This document shows positions 57,326-64,000 of a stretch of DNA of 64,000 nucleotides, piece by piece. The notes under the pieces are model-generated. The model was given only the letters and a program-made list of their open reading frames with translations. It was not told where the DNA came from and ran no database searches. The DNA comes from Rhodocyclus tenuis (GTDB taxonomy: Bacteria; Pseudomonadota; Gammaproteobacteria; Burkholderiales; Rhodocyclaceae). The first letter of the stretch is position 1. Every line of letters begins with the position of its first letter. The position numbers and the translations under genes are program-made. The stretch lies in NCBI RefSeq assembly GCF_014197755.1, contig NZ_JACIGE010000007.1, forward strand, positions 1 to 64,000, in the 5' to 3' direction.

Positions 57326-58105
57326 ATGGACTTTGCATATACGGTCGCCGGCTTCGCCGTCGGTGCCATCGTCGGTCTGACCGGTGTTGGCGGCGGCTCG
57401 CTGATGACGCCGCTGCTGGTGCTGCTGTTCGGCATCCACCCCGCCGTCGCGGTCGGTACCGACCTCCTCTACGCCGCGATCACCAAGGGCGGCGGCACGC
57501 TGGCGCACGGGCTGAAAGGCTCGGTCGACTGGCAGATCACCCGGCATCTGGCCAGCGGCAGCATTCCGGCGGCAATCATCACCCTGCTCGCGCTCCACCA
57601 CTTCGCTCCCGGCGGCATAGGCGGTGCTGCCAGCCTGATCAAGGTGGCGCTCGGCGTCGCGCTGCTCCTCACCGCCGTGGCGATCATCTGCCGCGCGCGC
57701 ATCCAGGCCTACGCCCGACGCCATTTCGGCGACACGCCGAACCCGCAGCGCACCGCAAGACTGACCGTACTCACCGGCGCCATTCTCGGTGTGCTCGTAT
57801 CGATTTCCTCGGTCGGCGCCGGCGCGCTTGGCGTCACCGCGCTGTTCTTCCTCTACCCCGCGATTCCGACGCTGCGCATCATCGGTTCGGACATCGCCCA
57901 CGCGGTACCGCTCACCGCCGTCGCCGGCATCGGCCACTGGCTGCTCGGCAGCGTTGACTGGTCGCTGCTCGGCAGCCTGATCATCGGTTCGCTGCCCGGC
58001 ATCTGGCTGGGAACGCATGTGTCGACCAGGATCCCCGATCGCGTACTGCGCCCGATCCTGTCGCTCATGCTGGTCGTCGTCGGCGTGAAACTGATCAGTT
58101 CCTGA
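57326..58105 (+). CDS. TSUP (TauE/SafE) family membrane transporter (259 aa)
   Basis: About 8 helices, with the TSUP N-terminal signature FAVGAIVGLTGVGGGSLMTPLL and the repeat ILGVLVSISSVGAGALGVTAL. The family exports sulfite, sulfoacetate or other sulfur/organic anions. The ATG at 57326 (MDFAYTVAG) matches the family start better than the ATG at 57293. Neighbouring rhodanese and SQR-like genes suggest a sulfur role. Confidence 0.85.
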   Translation: MDFAYTVAGFAVGAIVGLTGVGGGSLMTPLLVLLFGIHPAVAVGTDLLYAAITKGGGTLAHGLKGSVDWQITRHLASGSIPAAIITLLALHHFAPGGIGGAASLIKVALGVALLLTAVAIICRARIQAYARRHFGDTPNPQRTARLTVLTGAILGVLVSISSVGAGALGVTALFFLYPAIPTLRIIGSDIAHAVPLTAVAGIGHWLLGSVDWSLLGSLIIGSLPGIWLGTHVSTRIPDRVLRPILSLMLVVVGVKLISS

Positions 58106-58219
58106 AACGGCAGCTTTTGGGGCAGCATGCCCCGGGCGCTCCGCAGCTTGATCGCTGCGCGGAAGCCCACGCGACGTGCTTGCTCCGACACCTCTGCCCG
58201 TCGCCGGGAAAATGCCCGT

Positions 58220-58600
58220 TCAACCGAAGGCCGGCAAGGCCGGTTTGTCCACCGGCTTGCCGGCCGCCGCCCAGGCGTCAAAGCCGCCGGCGATCGACTT
58301 CACCTGCAGATAGCCCATCTCCTGCAGCGCGGCGGCGGCGAGCGCAGCCCGCCCGCTGGTCTTGCAGTAGAGGACGATCTTGAGGTCACGGGCAGCCAGT
58401 TCGGGAGTACCGCTGAACTTGAACTCGAGCAGTCCGCGCGGCACCAGCGTCGCGCCGGGCAGATGGCCAGAGGCGTATTCGTCGGCCTCGCGCACATCGA
58501 GCAGCACGTCGGCGTCACGGATCGCCTGATCGGCGTCGGCGAACGAAATTTCATGGATGCGGGCCTTCGCCGCGGCAACGAGATCGAGGGCAGTTTTCAT
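58220..58600 (-). CDS. Rhodanese-like sulfurtransferase (126 aa)
   Basis: Single rhodanese domain with LLDVREADEYASGHLPGA, the catalytic Cys C79 in LYCKTSGRAA, and the closing SIAGGFDAWAAAGKPV. It probably carries persulfide sulfur between enzymes. Same strand as the DUF3365 and SQR-like genes. A ribosome site (aaagga) precedes the ATG. Confidence 0.9.
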   Translation of the reverse strand: MKTALDLVAAAKARIHEISFADADQAIRDADVLLDVREADEYASGHLPGATLVPRGLLEFKFSGTPELAARDLKIVLYCKTSGRAALAAAALQEMGYLQVKSIAGGFDAWAAAGKPVDKPALPAFG

Positions 58601-58735
58601 CTTGATCCTTTCGGGAAATGTGGGAGACGAGGCATACCGGAGGCCTCCGTCAATGCGTGATCCGCTGCGCGCCGGCTGGGCGACGACCGGCGCCGCCAGG
58701 GATGCGGCAGCATACGGGAAAGCGCGGTGGGGAAA

Positions 58736-59326
58736 CTACAGCGGACGCCTGACCGAAAGCGCGCCGCGCACCTGTCCGGCAGCATAGCCAAGTGCGCGAT
58801 CATCCGGGTAGTCGCGCGCCAGCGAGTGCCGCAGATCTTCGCCGAGCGACTCCGCCGGGCCATGGCATTGCAGGCACACCGGCGCGGTGGGCAGCGCCTT
58901 CATGTAGCGCAGGCTGCGCTTGCCGCCGCCCTCGTCGATGACGGCAGAAGCCTCGATCTGTTCGGGCTTCTCGCCGTTGGCGGCGCGGATGTTGAAGTCG
59001 GCGAGTTGCCGCACTTCCCACGCATCGGGCGTGCCGGTCGCCGGATTGCGCATCTTCAGGCTGACGCGGCGAATCTCCCAGCCGGTCTGCTGCCGCATCG
59101 CTTGCAGCAGCGTCGGCGCTTCGACGCGACAGACGGGAATGGCGCCAGCGGCGCCCTTGGCCGCGACAGCGGCCTGCATCGCGCCGACCACTTTCGGCAA
59201 CAAGGGCAAGGCGGTCTTTTTCGTTTCGGCCAGCGCCGCGGCAAGGTCCGGCGGTGTGCCATCCTGCGCGAAGCCAGGCGGGCTCAGGCGCGCCAGCGAG
59301 ATGAGCAGCAAGGGAGAAATTTTCAT
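58736..59326 (-). CDS. DUF3365 c-type haem protein (196 aa)
   Basis: Signal peptide (LLLISLARLSPPGFAQDG), then a PAS-like DUF3365 (Tll0287-type) domain and a haem-binding C151-L-Q-C-H155 (APVCLQCHGPAES). Such proteins may be redox or gas sensors or electron carriers in the periplasm. It lies between rhodanese and SQR-like genes on the same strand. Confidence 0.85.
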   Translation of the reverse strand: MKISPLLLISLARLSPPGFAQDGTPPDLAAALAETKKTALPLLPKVVGAMQAAVAAKGAAGAIPVCRVEAPTLLQAMRQQTGWEIRRVSLKMRNPATGTPDAWEVRQLADFNIRAANGEKPEQIEASAVIDEGGGKRSLRYMKALPTAPVCLQCHGPAESLGEDLRHSLARDYPDDRALGYAAGQVRGALSVRRPL

Positions 59327-59428
59327 CGGGAACCCGTCAATAAGCGAAGCCTGATATTACATCAGGAAAACGGCGTGGCGCCGATCCATCCCGCCAGCGT
59401 TGCCACCGCCGACAGGCTCGGTTCGTAC

Positions 59429-59593
59429 TCAGTGATGCGATTTCGACATGAGCAGCAGGATTTTCAGGTTGATGACAAAGAACCTGAGCGTCTGCCAGAC
59501 GATCGACGTGCGCATGTACAGCGTCAGCGGGGTGGGCGACGGCGGGTAGTAGGCCTGCTGGTAAGGCTCACGGTTGGTGTTTTCGCGCGACAT
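59429..59593 (-). CDS. Small membrane protein next to the SQR-like gene (54 aa)
   Basis: A 54-codon gene with a strong ribosome site (aaggagaa) before the ATG at 59593, 22 bases after the SQR-like stop. The N-terminus is polar with PYQQAYYPPSPTPLT; then one amphipathic/hydrophobic helix (about 28-48) and a His-rich end (SKSHH). It may anchor or assist the flavoprotein. No known family recognised. Confidence 0.65.
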   Translation of the reverse strand: MSRENTNREPYQQAYYPPSPTPLTLYMRTSIVWQTLRFFVINLKILLLMSKSHH

Positions 59594-59615
59594 GGGATTC
59601 TCCTTGGGCGAGAGA

Positions 59616-61073
59616 TCAATCGGGCATGACCGACCAGCCGGGACGCAGCCTGGCCTGATAGATGAAGGCGTGGTGCAGCAGGTACTTCATCCAGTGCCCG
59701 GCCAGACCGATTTCGCCGAAGGTCAGCCGGTCGTCGCGACCGTGTTCGGGATAGGTCTGGAAATCCGGCACCACCGGGAAAACGGTCATCGTCACCGCCG
59801 AGCCCTTGAAGAAGCCCGATCCGGTCGACGCGACGCAGGCCGCGCCCATTTCGGCCATCGACGCGCTGCAGGTCGGCGCCGGCGCGCCCTTGAGCATGTC
59901 GTGGATGCTCCTGGCGACGGTTTTTGCCATCGCCGCCGACGGCATGCCGGTACGTGGCGGCGCCGGGTTGATCGGCGTGCCGTTGGCGCTCTGCATCGGC
60001 TTGCTGATCAGGTGCGGTGGTGCAAAGGCGATGCCGACGGCAAAGAGGTTCGGGTATACCGGCGACTGGTAGGTCTTCGGCCAGTCCCTGGCGCTCCACT
60101 GCAGGTAGGGACGCGGCGTGTAGTCGGCGTCGACGCGCATGAAACCGTTCGGCGCGAACAGGCTGGCGGTGATGTCGCCACCCGTCCTGTCGAAGGCTTT
60201 CAGGCCGACGCCTGAGAAAGGCGGGATCAGCATCGAGAAATCGAATTCCTGGACGTGGAAGCCGCCGTCGAGCGTTTCGTAGTGGATCTTGCCGGCCTCG
60301 ACGCGCGTCACGTGCGCACGCGTGATCCACTCGATGCCGCGCTCGACCATCAGCGACTCGGCAAACGTCTTGCCGTTGGTGACGTAGCCGCCGCGCGTGA
60401 TATGCACGCCGCCCATGCCGAAATCGCCAAGCTCGTATTCGTTGGAGAGCCAGACGATGTCGCCCTTGTCGCGCACACCGGCCTCGCGCAGTTCGTGGTC
60501 GACGTTGTAGATGTACTCGAAGGCCGCGCCCTGGCAGGTGCAGGTGCCGTGTCCGGTGCCGATGACGAAGGTGCGGCGCTCGCCGGCGCGCATCGCAGCA
60601 ATGTTCGCCTGCAACTTCTCGTTGGCTTCCAGCGCATGCGCCGCGGTGCACACCGACACCGTATGCCCGTGCTCGGGACCGAGCCCTTCGGTGGCGGCGA
60701 AGTTCAGCTTCGGCCCGGTGGCATTGACCAGATAGTCGTAGGCAATCTTCTCGCGCTGCCCCGACTTCGCGGGCAATGTGTATTCAACCTCGACGAAGGA
60801 ATGCGCATCGACGCCATCGCCTTCCGGATGGATCGACAGCGCTTTCGCCTGGCGGAAATCGACGCGCGTCTTGCCGTAGATCTCGGCCAGATCGAAAGTG
60901 ACATCGGCTTCGCTCATGCGCCCGACGCCGACCCAGATATTCGACGGAATCCAGTTCCAGCGGGCGTTCGGTGAGACGACCACGATCTCGTGCTGCTTGT
61001 CGATCCAGAGATTCAGGTTCCTGGCGACAGTGTGACCGGCAATGCCGGCACCCAGAATGACGATCCTCGACAT
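59616..61073 (-). CDS. Sulfide:quinone oxidoreductase-like flavoprotein (485 aa)
   Basis: FAD-dependent enzyme with the N-terminal dinucleotide fold (RIVILGAGIAGHTVARNL) and SQR-like features: YLVNATGPKLNF, Cys in TVSVCTAAHA, two Cys in GHGTCTCQGAAFEY, and a further Cys in MGAACVAST, which are candidates for the three redox Cys of sulfide oxidation. The C-terminus (MKYLLHHAFIYQARLRPGW) may be a membrane-binding amphipathic helix. Start at the ATG at 61073 with ggagga before it. Quinone reduction with sulfide is the likely reaction, though the subtype is uncertain. Confidence 0.85.
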   Translation of the reverse strand: MSRIVILGAGIAGHTVARNLNLWIDKQHEIVVVSPNARWNWIPSNIWVGVGRMSEADVTFDLAEIYGKTRVDFRQAKALSIHPEGDGVDAHSFVEVEYTLPAKSGQREKIAYDYLVNATGPKLNFAATEGLGPEHGHTVSVCTAAHALEANEKLQANIAAMRAGERRTFVIGTGHGTCTCQGAAFEYIYNVDHELREAGVRDKGDIVWLSNEYELGDFGMGGVHITRGGYVTNGKTFAESLMVERGIEWITRAHVTRVEAGKIHYETLDGGFHVQEFDFSMLIPPFSGVGLKAFDRTGGDITASLFAPNGFMRVDADYTPRPYLQWSARDWPKTYQSPVYPNLFAVGIAFAPPHLISKPMQSANGTPINPAPPRTGMPSAAMAKTVARSIHDMLKGAPAPTCSASMAEMGAACVASTGSGFFKGSAVTMTVFPVVPDFQTYPEHGRDDRLTFGEIGLAGHWMKYLLHHAFIYQARLRPGWSVMPD

Positions 61074-61403
61074 GCTCCCTCCTCCTTCGACGCACAAAGT
61101 CCGACCTGGGCCGGTCATCGACAGTCGCGGGCAGCCTCGGTCGGCCTGCCTCTTCTGCTGAAACTGTCGTTACCTGCCAGAGCTATCTGCTTTCACCTGT
61201 CGGCTGCAGCGTTCGGCGAGGGTGCGATGCACCCCCGCTTGGTTGCTGATCAAGCGCCGACGGAAGCAGTATGTATCGAACTTCTTATATTAGCAATCGC
61301 TACTATGCGATGACATGCGCGAATCACGAACGTACCGGCGGAGCGCAAGCCGAGGCGCCTGTGCAGCGCCTCTTGCCAATAAAGGCATTGCCAACTAAAG
61401 GAG
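61074..61403. other. Intergenic region between SQR-like and tautomerase genes
   Basis: No gene seen. It contains promoters for both directions in principle. A small inverted repeat atcgc-N6-gcgat (61296-61311) lies in the AT-richer part near 61270-61315 (cttcttatattagc). No known operator was recognised. Confidence 0.4.
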
Positions 61404-61662
61404 ATGTGCCAGGCCGATCCTCAAGGACAAGATCGCCGCGTCGCTCCCCACGCAGGGCAGGAGCAGCTTCTACTTCGACATCAGGATCACCGACGAGACC
61501 AACACCAAGGCCGAGAAGGAGCAGTACATCCGCGAGGCCTACGCGCTCTTTGCCCGGCTGCTCGGGAACGTGCACGAGGTAAGCTACATCCACGTCGAGG
61601 ACGTGCGCGCGGCGGCCTACGGCTACGGCGGGCTGACGCAGGAATACCGCTACCACCACTGA
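61404..61662 (+). pseudogene. Tautomerase-like gene with disrupted start
   Basis: The frame read from 61414 gives PILKDKIAASLPTQGR, then FDIRITDETNTKAEKEQ, a hotspot of the 4-oxalocrotonate tautomerase family, and ends YGYGGLTQEYRYHH at 61662. But a ribosome site (aaaggag) and ATG (61404) are in another frame: seven bases lie between ATG and the expected Pro codon, and no in-frame start codon exists after the stop at 61396. Removing them would give MPILKDK with the catalytic Pro1. So the start is damaged by a 7-base insertion or misread, or a non-standard start is used. Confidence 0.55.
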
Positions 61663-61710
61663 GACTGACGGGCTGGCTGTCCGGCATCCCCGAACAGTGC
61701 ACGACGCTGC

Positions 61711-62331
61711 CTATTGCCGCGAGCGATCGCCGAGCAGACTGAAACGCACGAGTTCGGGGATGTTGTCGACGCGCAGCTTGGTCTGCAGGTTGGCTTTGTA
61801 CACTTCGACGGTGCGCGGACTGATCCCCAGACTGGCGGCGATTTCGCGGTTATGCCGGCCGGCGACGACCAGGTCCATCACCTCGCGTTCGCGCGGCGTC
61901 AGCGTTGCCAGCAGACGCTCGTAGCTGGCGAAACGTTCTTCCTCCTCGCGCTCGCGATGCAGGCGCGAGAAGGCTTCCTCGAGCGCAGCGATCAACCGTT
62001 CGGGGTTGATCGGTTTTTCGAGGAAATCGACCGCCTGCGCGCGAAACGCCGCGCGCGCCGCCTCGATGTCGCCGTGGCCGGTCATGATGATCGCCGGCAT
62101 GCCGCAGCCGGCCGCGAGCAAGTGCTGCTGCAGGCTGAGACCGTCCATTCCCGGCATGCGGATGTCGATCAGCAGGCACCCTCGCCAGTCGGGTCGATAC
62201 GCCTTGAGCAGGCTTTCGGCGTCGCCGAAAACGAGCACCGGGTAGCCGTGCAGCCCGAGCGAGAGCGCCAGCGCGTCACGCACGGACGCGTCGTCATCGA
62301 CAATGAATACGGTTTGTCCATCAGGCGGCAT
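61711..62331 (-). CDS. FixJ-type response regulator with LuxR output domain (206 aa)
   Basis: Receiver domain with D12-D13, phosphoacceptor D56 (LLIDIRMPGMDG), the Thr/Lys switch region (IIMTGHGD; FLEKPINP) and a C-terminal LuxR helix-turn-helix (TPREREVMDLVVAGRHNREIA then GISPRTVEVY). Start at the ATG at 62331 overlaps the kinase stop by 11 bases. It forms a two-component pair with 62321; target genes unknown. Confidence 0.92.
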   Translation of the reverse strand: MPPDGQTVFIVDDDASVRDALALSLGLHGYPVLVFGDAESLLKAYRPDWRGCLLIDIRMPGMDGLSLQQHLLAAGCGMPAIIMTGHGDIEAARAAFRAQAVDFLEKPINPERLIAALEEAFSRLHREREEEERFASYERLLATLTPREREVMDLVVAGRHNREIAASLGISPRTVEVYKANLQTKLRVDNIPELVRFSLLGDRSRQ

Positions 62332-63958
62332 CGCTGATTTCTCCTTCGCTGGGCAAGACAATCCTGAAAACGCCATGATCGCCAAGCTCGGCGCGCAGGC
62401 TGCCGCCATGCGCCTCGACGATGGCACGACTGATCGCCAGACCGAGGCCGAGCCCGCTGGCCTTGGTCGACTGAAAAGCTTCGAACAGCTGCGCCGCGGC
62501 CTCGCGCGACGGGCCTAGCCCGCTGTCCTCGACACTGATGCAGACGCGCCTGTCGCCGTCGGCCTGCGCCGAAAGCCTGATGCGGGCCTGCCCCGGCGGC
62601 AATTCGGCGACGGCATCGAAGGCATTGGCGAGCAGGTTGCGCAGGACCAGCTCGAGCTGCAGGCGATCGACCAGCAGCGCCAGCGGCGGCGCCGGATCGA
62701 CCTGAAAGGCGACGCCCTGCTCCGCCCTGCGTGCGGCGAAGCGCTCGGCAGCGGCAGCGAGCAGATCGCCGACGGCGACGCGTTCAAGACGCGTCGCGCC
62801 GGTACGGAAGAAATCGCGCAGCCGCTGCACGACGTCGCCGGCGCGCCGCGATTCCTGCACCAGCCGGCGGATCGTCTCGCGCAGCCGTTCGCCGGTTTCG
62901 CCACGGTCGAGCAGTTGTTCGCAGGCGCTAGCGTAGATCGACAGCGCGGTCAACGGCTGGTTGAGTTCGTGCGCCAGCGCGCCGGCCATTTCGCCGGCAG
63001 CGGCAAGACGCAGCGACTGGCGCAGCTCATCGCTGACGCGCTGCTTTTCATCGACGACCGCGCCGATGAAGAGGCCGACCGCAGCGAGCACGGCGCCAAG
63101 CAGTTGCAGCTCGAACACCGTCACCGCGACGAGGTTCTGCCACTGCACGGCAACGATGATGCCGGCCTGCAAGGCAAAGGCGGCGATGGCGGCGCCAGCG
63201 ACGCCCTGCCGCGCCGCTGCCCACACCAGCGGCAGGAAGAGCAGGTAGAAATACTGGAACTCGCCGGCGCCACCGAGTCCGAACGACACCCACAGCATCA
63301 GCGCGGCAAGGCCGGCATAGGCGGCCGTCTCCCAGCGCAACAGATACGCGCGCAGCCGGTCGTCGGCGTCGAAGAGGAGCCAGAAGAAGGGCATGGTGAC
63401 GACGATGCCGACCCAGTCGCCGATCCAGAAACGCACCATCGCCACCGCTCCGTCGCCAACCGGGATCAGCCCGGCAAAGAGCAGCAGCGCGATGTAGATG
63501 CCACTGGTCAGCAAGGTGCCTGCGAGGACGATGGCCAGCCAGAAGAGCAGCCGCTGCCGGTCCTGCAGCACGGCGCCAACCGCATGCCGGCGCAAGGCTT
63601 CGGCGATGCCGCCGTAGCCGAGAGTAAGTGCTGCCGACAGCGCCAGTGTCATCGGCAGCGTTGCCGGCAGGCCACGGACGACGCCCTCGCCGATGAGGAT
63701 TGCCGCAAACCACGGAATGGCGGCGATGCGGCCGACGCGAAACCAGTACACCAGACCGAGCGCCAGCGACGGATTCCACGGCGTGATGTTGAGCCCGTAC
63801 ATCGGATGCAGATAGCTCGCCCAGTCGAGAGCGACATAGGCGAGGACGAAGAAGAGCCCGTGCACAAAAGGCCGGGTTCTTTCCGGAATGGCAATCCTGG
63901 AGGCTGGCATGCGTCGATTGTCCACGATTGCCCCACGCCGCGCATCAGGCACGCCCAT
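62321..63958 (-). CDS. MASE1-domain sensor histidine kinase (545 aa)
   Basis: The N-terminal half holds about 8 membrane helices (MASE1: WNPSLALGLVYWFRVGRIA; FWIGDWVGIVVTMPFFWLLF), then a dimerisation helix with phosphoacceptor H330 (ALAHELNQPL) and a HATPase domain with N-box (NLLANAFDAV), G1 (VEDSGLGPS) and G2 (GLGLGLAISRAIVEAHGG). FixL-like partner of the regulator. The ATG at 63958 has AGGGG about 9 bases upstream; 63910 is an alternative. Upstream sequence to the window end shows nothing else. Confidence 0.9.
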   Translation of the reverse strand: MGVPDARRGAIVDNRRMPASRIAIPERTRPFVHGLFFVLAYVALDWASYLHPMYGLNITPWNPSLALGLVYWFRVGRIAAIPWFAAILIGEGVVRGLPATLPMTLALSAALTLGYGGIAEALRRHAVGAVLQDRQRLLFWLAIVLAGTLLTSGIYIALLLFAGLIPVGDGAVAMVRFWIGDWVGIVVTMPFFWLLFDADDRLRAYLLRWETAAYAGLAALMLWVSFGLGGAGEFQYFYLLFLPLVWAAARQGVAGAAIAAFALQAGIIVAVQWQNLVAVTVFELQLLGAVLAAVGLFIGAVVDEKQRVSDELRQSLRLAAAGEMAGALAHELNQPLTALSIYASACEQLLDRGETGERLRETIRRLVQESRRAGDVVQRLRDFFRTGATRLERVAVGDLLAAAAERFAARRAEQGVAFQVDPAPPLALLVDRLQLELVLRNLLANAFDAVAELPPGQARIRLSAQADGDRRVCISVEDSGLGPSREAAAQLFEAFQSTKASGLGLGLAISRAIVEAHGGSLRAELGDHGVFRIVLPSEGEISDAA

Positions 63959-64000
63959 ACGGGCTGCCCCTAGATGCAGGCCGGCACGACGCGCGCGCCG

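Noticed and set aside
58119-58133. Hairpin ggggca/tgcccc between the TSUP and rhodanese genes as a bidirectional terminator
   Set aside because: Only a 6-bp stem and no T run in either direction.

Overview
The window reads as a GC-rich betaproteobacterial chromosome segment. The gene set (AcnD/PrpF methylcitrate pathway, FecI/FecR/FecA cassettes, sulfide-quinone-reductase-like protein, FixLJ-like pair) would fit Rhodocyclales; that placement is inference. No tRNA, rRNA or CRISPR array was seen. The only insertion-sequence material is a degraded IS3-family end at the left edge.

Layout. (1) 1-400: nested remnants of IS3-type orfA. (2) 591-8744: two tandem sigma/anti-sigma/TonB-receptor cassettes (FecI-FecR-FecA type) with Fur-box-like sites; the first FecR is frameshifted. 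(3) 8942-18398: a long + strand series with DUF3649, PepSY membrane protein, DUF3325, a DUF4198-like protein, a MacA-MacB-TolC-type exporter, and TonB-ExbB-ExbD. Together these look like ferri-siderophore import, reduction and siderophore recycling. (4) 18523-21386: BenE-type transporter divergent from a MocR/PdxR-type regulator. (5) 21851-23944: a retron-like system, the most unusual locus here. A promoter, a candidate structured RNA bounded by inverted repeats, and a reverse transcriptase with retron hallmarks (NAxxH, YADD, VTG) fused to a trypsin-like serine protease. (6) 24322-29508: acyl-CoA thioesterase-nrdA-nrdB operon behind a cobalamin riboswitch and a pair of NrdR-type boxes. (7) 29571-33532: metE, divergent metR, queH. 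(8) 33455-44011: a seven-gene leftward operon for propionyl-CoA (thioesterase, prpC, acnD, prpF, PrpB-like lyase, pyruvate carboxylase, GntR). (9) 44189-47040: folB, a GntR regulator with a small leader gene, and a ScfR/RamB-type regulator; the two leftward promoters share a conserved operator-like element. (10) 47067-49113: LysR and YeiH. (11) 49191-53762: a second TonB-ExbB-ExbD set with a DUF4198 protein and a TonB receptor, preceded by a promoter overlapping a NikR-like palindrome, so nickel or cobalt uptake is likely. (12) 54069-61073: HAD phosphatase, Fe-alcohol dehydrogenase, orphan Rieske protein, small haem proteins, TSUP exporter, rhodanese and a sulfide:quinone reductase-like flavoprotein with a small membrane protein. 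(13) 61404-63958: a disrupted tautomerase gene and a MASE1 histidine kinase/FixJ-type regulator pair.

The parts fit a metabolically versatile respiratory bacterium with heavy investment in TonB-dependent metal uptake, B12-responsive deoxynucleotide synthesis, propionate oxidation with oxaloacetate replenishment, and sulfur or electron-transfer chemistry. The retron is the likely accessory (anti-phage) insertion.
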